Positions 1 to 5,106 of a DNA stretch of 5,106 bases are shown piece by piece. Origin of the DNA: Gammaproteobacteria bacterium (GTDB taxonomy: Bacteria; Pseudomonadota; Gammaproteobacteria; Halothiobacillales; Halothiobacillaceae). The DNA lies in NCBI GenBank assembly GCA_029335925.2, contig JARJMX020000150.1, positions 1-5,106 on the forward strand. Direction: 5' to 3'. Within the stretch, counting starts at the first letter, position 1; each line of letters starts with the position of its first letter. The position numbers and the translations under genes were made by a program. The notes beneath the pieces are model-generated. The model did no database searches. It was not told the DNA's origin and saw nothing but the letters and a program-made list of their open reading frames with translations.

Positions 1-25
1 GGTCCATATTGCCCTGGAGGGCCAC
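1..25 (-). pseudogene. hemE: Continuation of hemE after the internal stop, cut by the window edge
   Basis: Read in the same frame as hemE and directly after the TAA, this stretch encodes VALQGNMD. That is the expected next HemE segment (E. coli HemE, from memory, reads RRVGNKVALQGNMDP). The remaining C-terminus, with the conserved LGHG loop, would lie beyond the left edge. There is no start codon or ribosome binding site suggesting that it is a separate gene. Confidence 0.85.
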
Positions 26-880
26 TTAGTGGCCAACCCGGCGGCGCGCCGCACCGAGGTCGGTGGTCCAATCCAGCCCCAGCGCATCGGCGCCGCTGTC
101 GGCCATCGCCTCCAACCACTGCCCGCCGCCCATGGTAAATAGCACCACCGGCACCCTGCGCCCCTCGCTCTCACGGGTGAGCTGGGCGATGACCTTCTGC
201 ATGGGCGCAAGCGAGAAGCGCAGGTAGTCGCGCGGGGTGAGCATGCCGCCCCAGGTGTCGAACAGCATGACGGCCTGCGCGCCGGCGGCAATCTGGCCAT
301 TGAGGTAGCTGGCCACGGACTGGGTGATCTTGTCCAGCAGGCGCTCCATCAGGTCCGGGCGGTCGAACATCATGGCCTTGGCGCGGGAGAAGTCGCGGCT
401 CCCCTCGCCCTCGACCATATAGGCTGCAAGCGTCCACGGACTGCCGGAAAAGCCGATCAATGGTACGCGGCCGTTCAGCTCGCGGCGGATAGTGCGCACG
501 GCGTCCATCACATACTTCAACTCTTCCTCCGGGTCCGGAATGGGCAGGCGGTCGATGTCGGCGGCCGAGCGTACGGGATGGGCGAAGCGCGGGCCTTCGC
601 CTTCGAAGAAACCAAGGCCAAGGCCCATCGCATCCGGCACGGTGAGGATGTCGGAGAATAGGATGGCGGCATCCAGGTCGAAGCGATCCAGGGGCTGTAA
701 GGTGACCTCGCAGGCCAGCTCCGGGCTCTTGCACAGGTTTATGAAACTGCCGGCCTTGGCGCGGGTGGCGCGGTACTCGGGCAGGTAGCGGCCGGCCTGG
801 CGCATGATCCATAGCGGGGTACGGTCGACGGGCTGGCGCAGCAGAGCGCGCAGGAAAAGGTCGTTCTTGAGAGTGCTCAT
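26..880 (-). CDS. hemE: Uroporphyrinogen decarboxylase, interrupted by a premature in-frame stop
   Basis: HemE decarboxylates the four acetate side chains of uroporphyrinogen III to give coproporphyrinogen III, in the cytoplasm, in haem synthesis. The 284 readable residues match the family from the start: [11 protein letters not shown] at 26-36 with the substrate-binding arginines, FSDIL at 76-80 with the catalytic aspartate Asp77, [14 protein letters not shown] at 145-158, FDTWGG at 207-212 and GLDWTTD at 268-274. The family is about 354 residues long; here TAA falls after RRVGH, so roughly 70 C-terminal residues, including the conserved LGHG region, would be lost. Family sequence resumes in the same frame after the stop, so this is a nonsense codon and not a frameshift. 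Residue 250 is Met where FTKGGG normally has Lys. The start at 880 fits the family N-terminus, although no clear ribosome binding site precedes it. It lies 45 nt after gltD on the same strand and is probably co-transcribed with it. Identity is nearly certain; whether the gene works is doubtful. Confidence 0.93.
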   Translation of the reverse strand: MSTLKNDLFLRALLRQPVDRTPLWIMRQAGRYLPEYRATRAKAGSFINLCKSPELACEVTLQPLDRFDLDAAILFSDILTVPDAMGLGLGFFEGEGPRFAHPVRSAADIDRLPIPDPEEELKYVMDAVRTIRRELNGRVPLIGFSGSPWTLAAYMVEGEGSRDFSRAKAMMFDRPDLMERLLDKITQSVASYLNGQIAAGAQAVMLFDTWGGMLTPRDYLRFSLAPMQKVIAQLTRESEGRRVPVVLFTMGGGQWLEAMADSGADALGLDWTTDLGAARRRVGH

Positions 881-908
881 GGAGTCTGCAAATGAAAAAG
901 GTACCCGA

Positions 909-925
909 GAGCCCTTTTGGGGGGC

Positions 926-927
<2 letters not shown>
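909..927 (-). other. Small hairpin at the gltD-hemE junction
   Basis: A perfect 6-bp inverted repeat, GAGCCC at 909-914 and GGGCTC at 922-927, with a 7-nt loop, overlaps the gltD TGA stop. On the minus strand a run of five T (895-899) follows, but 9 nt beyond the stem, which is too far for a standard intrinsic terminator. It could be a weak attenuator or a stabilising hairpin between gltD and hemE, or have no role. Confidence 0.35.
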
Positions 928-2455
<1,528 letters not shown>

Positions 2456-2917
2456 TCAGCCGCCGAGGGCGGATTTGATGCGGGCACTGACCTGGGTCAT
2501 GTCCGCGCGCCCCTGAATCTGCGGCCTGAGCTTACTCATGACCGCGCCCATTTCCCGGACACTAGTAGCGCCCGTGGCTGCAATAGCCTCAGCGATGAGG
2601 GCATCAATCTCCGCATCGCTCAACGGGGTAGGAAGATAGGACTGAATGACCTCCAGCTCAAAGCTTTCCTGCTCCACCAGATCCGCACGGCCTGCAGCCT
2701 TATACTGCTCAATAGACTCACGACGCTGCTTGCCCATTTTGTCGAGCACGGCGATGACGTCTGCATCGCTGAGAGTGATGCGCTCATCCACCTCTTTCTG
2801 TTTGATCGCGGCAGAAATGAGGCGGATCACGGCAAGGCGGGCTTTGTCACCCGCTTTCATTGCCGTTTTCATATCGTCAAGGATCTGTGCCTTAAGGGCG
2901 GAGGTCGCCTCAGCCAT
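2456..2917 (-). CDS. yqeY: YqeY (GatB/YqeY-domain) family protein
   Basis: This 153-residue protein belongs to the YqeY family, which resembles the C-terminal tRNA-interacting domain of the GatB amidotransferase subunit. Its precise role is not established; a link to aminoacyl-tRNA or translation is inferred from that likeness and from its position beside rpsU. Visible family features are a helical N-terminal half (LKAQILDDMKTAMKAGDK, 8-25; IRLISAAIKQKEVD, 31-44), the segment FELEVIQSYLPTPLSDAEID at about 86-105, and a C-terminal MGAVMSKL...GRADM region. Length is normal. The start at 2917 has a good ribosome binding site, GGGAG, 6 nt upstream, and lies 17 nt after the rpsU stop, so the two are almost surely one operon. 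A terminator follows. In many relatives dnaG and rpoD come next; here they do not. Confidence 0.92.
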   Translation of the reverse strand: MAEATSALKAQILDDMKTAMKAGDKARLAVIRLISAAIKQKEVDERITLSDADVIAVLDKMGKQRRESIEQYKAAGRADLVEQESFELEVIQSYLPTPLSDAEIDALIAEAIAATGATSVREMGAVMSKLRPQIQGRADMTQVSARIKSALGG

Positions 2918-2934
2918 GCCCGACTCCCGATCGG

Positions 2935-3150
2935 TCAGTAGAGGCGGGTACGGCGAGCTGCTTCCTTCGCCAGGCGCTTTTGGTTGCGCTTGATGGCAGC
3001 AGCCAGCTTGCGCTTGCGCTCGGCAGTCGGCTTCTCGTAGAACTCGCGGGCGCGTAGTTCGGAGATGATGCCGGCTTTTTCACAGGTGCGCTTGAAGCGG
3101 CGCACGGCGACTTCGAAGGGCTCGTTCTCTTTGACGCGGACGGAAGGCAT
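2935..3150 (-). CDS. rpsU: Small ribosomal subunit protein bS21
   Basis: bS21 is a small, very basic protein of the 30S subunit, located near the anti-Shine-Dalgarno end of 16S rRNA and important for initiation. The 71 residues match the gammaproteobacterial form from end to end: [20 protein letters not shown] near the N-terminus, CEKAG at 31-35, [14 protein letters not shown] in the middle, and ARRTRLY at the C-terminus. The ATG at 3150 gives the family length of 71; an in-frame ATG at 3186 would add 12 unrelated residues and is rejected. GGAG sits 5 nt before the chosen start. The gene is first in the rpsU-yqeY operon and divergent from tsaD, a classic gammaproteobacterial arrangement. A sigma-70-like promoter is visible about 80 nt upstream. 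Confidence 0.97.
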   Translation of the reverse strand: MPSVRVKENEPFEVAVRRFKRTCEKAGIISELRAREFYEKPTAERKRKLAAAIKRNQKRLAKEAARRTRLY

Positions 3151-3155
3151 TGGAA

Positions 3156-3159
3156 CTCC
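3156..3159 (-). promoter_or_regulatory. rpsU ribosome binding site
   Basis: GGAG on the minus strand stands 5 nt before the ATG at 3150. This spacing selects that start over the in-frame ATG at 3186, which would also lengthen bS21 beyond its usual 71 residues. Confidence 0.8.
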
Positions 3160-3173
3160 AAAATAATAAGCTT

Positions 3174-3185
3174 TGAACCGGTTCA
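3174..3185. repeat. 12-nt perfect palindrome in the rpsU leader
   Basis: TGAACCGGTTCA is a perfect palindrome 24 nt upstream of the rpsU start codon, downstream of the predicted -10 and so inside the transcribed leader. It might be a protein-binding site or a chance occurrence. With no loop it cannot form a good hairpin within one strand. I do not recognise it as a known operator. Confidence 0.5.
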
Positions 3186-3236
3186 TGCCTGCCGTGACCG
3201 ATAGATGGCACGAACAGGACTTGAAGAAGATCCGAA

Positions 3237-3264
3237 ATTATACGACCTGTTGCAAACGATGCAA
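3237..3264 (-). promoter_or_regulatory. Predicted sigma-70 promoter of rpsU-yqeY
   Basis: On the minus strand a perfect TATAAT (-10, at 3237-3242) is preceded, after a 16-nt spacer, by TTGCAT (-35, at 3259-3264), which matches the consensus in the TTG only. Transcription would begin near 3230, leaving a leader of about 80 nt before rpsU. The perfect -10 suits a highly expressed ribosomal protein gene; the -35 assignment is weaker. Confidence 0.6.
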
Positions 3265-3266
3265 CA
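3248..3266. repeat. 7-bp inverted repeat overlapping the rpsU promoter
   Basis: TGTTGCA (3248-3254) and TGCAACA (3260-3266) form a perfect inverted repeat separated by five bases. It covers the predicted rpsU -35 and most of the spacer, and lies about 30 nt upstream of tsaD. The geometry fits an operator for a dimeric regulator, or a small hairpin if it is within the tsaD leader. It is not a LexA box (CTGT-N8-ACAG). The regulator, if any, is unknown. Confidence 0.5.
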
Positions 3267-3297
3267 ATAACTCCCTTTGAAGGCAAAGAAGTCTGGC

Positions 3298-4311
3298 ATG
3301 ATCGTTCTTGGAATCGAAACCTCGTGTGACGAGACGGCCTGCGCGCTGTATGCCAGCGAGGGAGGTCTGCTCGGGCATCGTGTGCGCACCCAGGATGTAC
3401 ATCTTGCATATGGCGGTGTCGTGCCTGAGCTTGCCTCGCGCGACCATGTGCGCTGGCTCTTGCCGATGGTCGATGACTTGCTGGTGGCGGCTGGGGTCTC
3501 GCGGACGGCGATCGGTGGGGTAGCTTACACCGAAGGGCCGGGGTTGCTGGGTGCCCTGCTGGTGGGGGCCGCCTTCGGTGCGGGGTTGGCCTGCGCCCTT
3601 GGCGTGCCGGCCATCGGTGTGCATCACATGGAGGGTCACCTGCTGGCGCCGATGCTCGACAATCCCGGGCTACGCCCGCCCTTCGTGGCCCTGTTGGTCT
3701 CCGGTGGACACACCATGTTGGTGGCGGTACCGGAGGTGGGCGTTTACCAAGTCCTCGGCGAGACCTTGGACGATGCGGTCGGTGAGGCGTTCGACAAGAT
3801 CGCCAAGCTAATGGGCCTAGGCTACCCTGGCGGTGCGGCCCTGGCGCGGCTGGCCGAGCGTGGGCGGCCTGGCGTGCATCGTTTCCCGCGGCCGATGACC
3901 GACCGGCCTGGGCTCGACTTCAGCTTCAGTGGCCTGAAGACCCGTGCGCTGCTGGCTCTGGAAGGGCTGGAGGACGAGCAGGGCAGGGCGGACATTGCCC
4001 ATGCCTTCGAGGAGGCCATCGTCGAGACCCTGGCGATCAAATGCGAGCGGGCGCTTGAGCAGACCGGCATGAATCAGCTGGTAGTCGCCGGAGGGGTGGG
4101 GGCGAATCGGCGCCTGCGCGCCACCCTCTCGGCTATGCTGCAGGCGCGCGGTGGGGAGGTGTTCTTTCCGCGCCAGGAGTTCTGTACCGACAATGCCGCC
4201 ATGATTGCCTATGCCGGATGGCTGCGCCTTGCCGCTGGGCAGGGAAGGACGGCATCGGCCTTTGCCGCGCGGGCGCGCTGGCCGCTTGGCGAGCTGACGG
4301 GGCTGACTTAA
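3298..4311 (+). CDS. tsaD: tRNA N6-adenosine threonylcarbamoyltransferase (t6A synthesis)
   Basis: TsaD transfers the threonylcarbamoyl group from threonylcarbamoyl-AMP to A37 of tRNAs reading ANN codons, working in the cytoplasm with TsaB and TsaE; TsaC makes the intermediate. The 337-residue protein equals the E. coli length. It has the ASKHA-fold start GIETSCDET at 5-13, the metal-binding HMEGH at 110-114 (His110 and His114), SGGHT at 135-139, [10 protein letters not shown] at 158-167, FSFSGLKT at 208-215, [11 protein letters not shown] at 264-274 and [10 protein letters not shown] at 296-305, with Asp298 as the third metal ligand. All key residues are present. The ATG at 3298 gives the standard [13 protein letters not shown] start; a TTG at 3277 would add seven atypical residues. 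No strong ribosome binding site is visible. It is divergent from rpsU and convergent with plsY, sharing four bases at the stops. Confidence 0.97.
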   Translation: MIVLGIETSCDETACALYASEGGLLGHRVRTQDVHLAYGGVVPELASRDHVRWLLPMVDDLLVAAGVSRTAIGGVAYTEGPGLLGALLVGAAFGAGLACALGVPAIGVHHMEGHLLAPMLDNPGLRPPFVALLVSGGHTMLVAVPEVGVYQVLGETLDDAVGEAFDKIAKLMGLGYPGGAALARLAERGRPGVHRFPRPMTDRPGLDFSFSGLKTRALLALEGLEDEQGRADIAHAFEEAIVETLAIKCERALEQTGMNQLVVAGGVGANRRLRATLSAMLQARGGEVFFPRQEFCTDNAAMIAYAGWLRLAAGQGRTASAFAARARWPLGELTGLT

Positions 4312-4910
4312 GCGCCTTTCTTTGCGCCGATGCGGCTCTCAGTACCCGCCAGCAGGCGTTGGATATTGCTGCGGTGGCGTGCAATCAGCAGGGCGCTCAT
4401 GAAGGCGACGCCCGTGATGGCGGTGGTGCCGAGGCCCAGACCCCAGGCGATCACCGGGGCGGTTGCAGCGGCGATCAGCGCCGCGAGTGAGGAGTAGCGC
4501 AAGGTGGCAGCCACAAGCAGCCAGACGCCGAGCACGGCAAGGCCGAGCCAAGGGGCAAGGCCAAGCAGCACACCCAAGGCGGTGGCTACACCCTTGCCGC
4601 CGCGGAACTGGAAGAAGACCGGATAGATATGGCCGAGGAAGGCGGCAAGGGCGGTCGCCATCAGGGTGAGCTCCCCCACCTCCAGAAGACGGGCCATGAC
4701 GACTGGCAGCAAGCCCTTGAGCATATCCCCTAGTAAGGTGATGAACGCGGCACCCTTACTCCCAGTGCGCAAGACATTCGTGGCGCCGGGGTTGCCGGAG
4801 CCCATGGTGCGCGGGTCGGGCAGGCCAAGCAGCCGAGTGACGACGATGGCGGTGGCCACGGAGCCGAGCAGGTAGGCGCAAAGCGGCAGGGCGAGGTCGA
4901 GCCAGGTCAT
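4308..4910 (-). CDS. plsY: Glycerol-3-phosphate acyltransferase PlsY
   Basis: PlsY is an inner-membrane enzyme that transfers an acyl group from acyl-phosphate (made by PlsX) to glycerol-3-phosphate, giving lysophosphatidic acid, the first step of phospholipid synthesis. The 200-residue protein shows the three family motifs: [12 protein letters not shown] at 37-48, [18 protein letters not shown] at 93-110, and [14 protein letters not shown] at 178-191. Between them are several hydrophobic membrane segments, at about 4-24, 53-76, 81-100, 108-137, 141-161 and 164-177. The ATG at 4910 is chosen because residues then match the family N-terminus and length; the frame stays open to an ATG at 5009, but those 33 extra residues are not PlsY-like and overlap the divergent gene. 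The gene converges with tsaD and is divergent from the hydrolase gene on the right. Confidence 0.95.
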   Translation of the reverse strand: MTWLDLALPLCAYLLGSVATAIVVTRLLGLPDPRTMGSGNPGATNVLRTGSKGAAFITLLGDMLKGLLPVVMARLLEVGELTLMATALAAFLGHIYPVFFQFRGGKGVATALGVLLGLAPWLGLAVLGVWLLVAATLRYSSLAALIAAATAPVIAWGLGLGTTAITGVAFMSALLIARHRSNIQRLLAGTESRIGAKKGA

Positions 4911-4941
4911 GGGTTCATCACAAGGGGTATTTGAGAACGCG

Positions 4942-4970
4942 ATGATACGTGGGCAAGGTGGCGGCGCCAA
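4942..4970 (-). promoter_or_regulatory. Possible plsY promoter
   Basis: On the minus strand TTGGCG (-35, at 4965-4970, 4 of 6 to consensus) and TATCAT (-10, at 4942-4947, 5 of 6) are separated by 17 nt. Transcription would start near 4935, about 25 nt before the plsY ATG. The site lies within the first codons of the divergent hydrolase gene, so the two genes would share control DNA. This is a sequence match only. Confidence 0.4.
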
Positions 4971-5106
4971 AGCGGTGTTGCCGGTGGTCTGGGTGCATGG
5001 CTGGAGCATGAGTTCGGCGATTTGGCGGCTGGTGCCGTCCTTTGCGGGGCCACACTCGCTGGCGCTCGATCTGCCGGGACATGGCGACCGGTCATGGGAT
5101 GCCCGC
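4942..5106 (+). CDS. Alpha/beta hydrolase, N-terminal part; possibly BioH (partial at right edge)
   Basis: Fifty-five codons are open to the window edge, beginning with ATG at 4942. The protein shows VVWVHGW at 15-21, the HG oxyanion-loop motif after the first core strand, then [10 protein letters not shown] at 25-34, and [12 protein letters not shown] at 40-51, the conserved strand-turn of alpha/beta hydrolases. The nucleophile Ser, acid and His would lie outside the window. The HGW plus DLPGHG pattern and short N-terminus resemble BioH, the pimeloyl-ACP methyl ester esterase of biotin synthesis (E. coli has LVLLHGWG and LVDLPGFGRS). Other hydrolases share these motifs, so no symbol is assigned. 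A second in-frame ATG at 4909 overlaps the plsY start codon and could be the true start; neither has a strong ribosome binding site (GAG at 4933-4935 precedes 4942). The gene is divergent from plsY with a gap of 31 nt or none. Confidence 0.75.
   Translation, partial: MIRGQGGGAKAVLPVVWVHGWSMSSAIWRLVPSFAGPHSLALDLPGHGDRSWDAR

Noticed and set aside
26..28. Reassigned genetic code explaining the hemE TAA
   Set aside because: tsaD and plsY both end properly at TAA at the expected family length, so TAA is a normal stop here.
3221..3243. TTGAAG and TTATAC as a tsaD promoter
   Set aside because: The spacer is 11 nt, too short for sigma-70; no convincing tsaD promoter was found.
4911..5009. Longer plsY start at 5009
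   Set aside because: The added 33 residues are proline/cysteine-rich, not PlsY-like, and lie opposite the hydrolase coding region.

Overview
The window is GC-rich, gene-dense bacterial chromosome carrying ordinary housekeeping genes. The proteins look gammaproteobacterial: bS21 is the 71-residue form ending ARRTRLY, GltD is close to the E. coli type, TsaD is 337 residues, and tsaD is divergent from rpsU with plsY nearby, as in E. coli and relatives. I cannot name a genus; a GC-rich, non-enteric gammaproteobacterium is the best guess. There is no sign of a phage, IS element, CRISPR array or other accessory island.

Layout, left to right. hemE (minus strand) runs off the left edge and is broken by an in-frame TAA at 26-28. 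gltD (minus, 926-2356) lies 45 nt upstream of hemE. A strong hairpin terminator (2386-2426) separates gltD from the rpsU-yqeY pair (minus, 2456-3150). A 147-nt divergent control region (3151-3297) holds a recognisable rpsU promoter and two small palindromes. tsaD (plus, 3298-4311) converges on plsY (minus, 4308-4910) with stop codons sharing four bases. At the right edge an alpha/beta-hydrolase gene, possibly bioH, starts on the plus strand at about 4942 and leaves the window. No gene-free stretch exceeds 147 nt.

Functionally these are core genes for translation (bS21, the tRNA t6A enzyme TsaD, the YqeY protein), phospholipid synthesis (PlsY), nitrogen assimilation (GltD), haem synthesis (HemE) and perhaps biotin synthesis. 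gltD and hemE are probably co-transcribed, as are rpsU and yqeY. Two partnerships seen elsewhere are missing here: gltD has no gltB beside it, and rpsU-yqeY is not followed by dnaG-rpoD.

I found no new biological system. The observation most worth checking is the hemE lesion: conserved HemE sequence (VALQGNMD) continues in the same frame right after the stop, and a second normally conserved lysine in the same gene reads as methionine. This is either a sequence or assembly error or a real, probably severe, mutation in a core haem gene.
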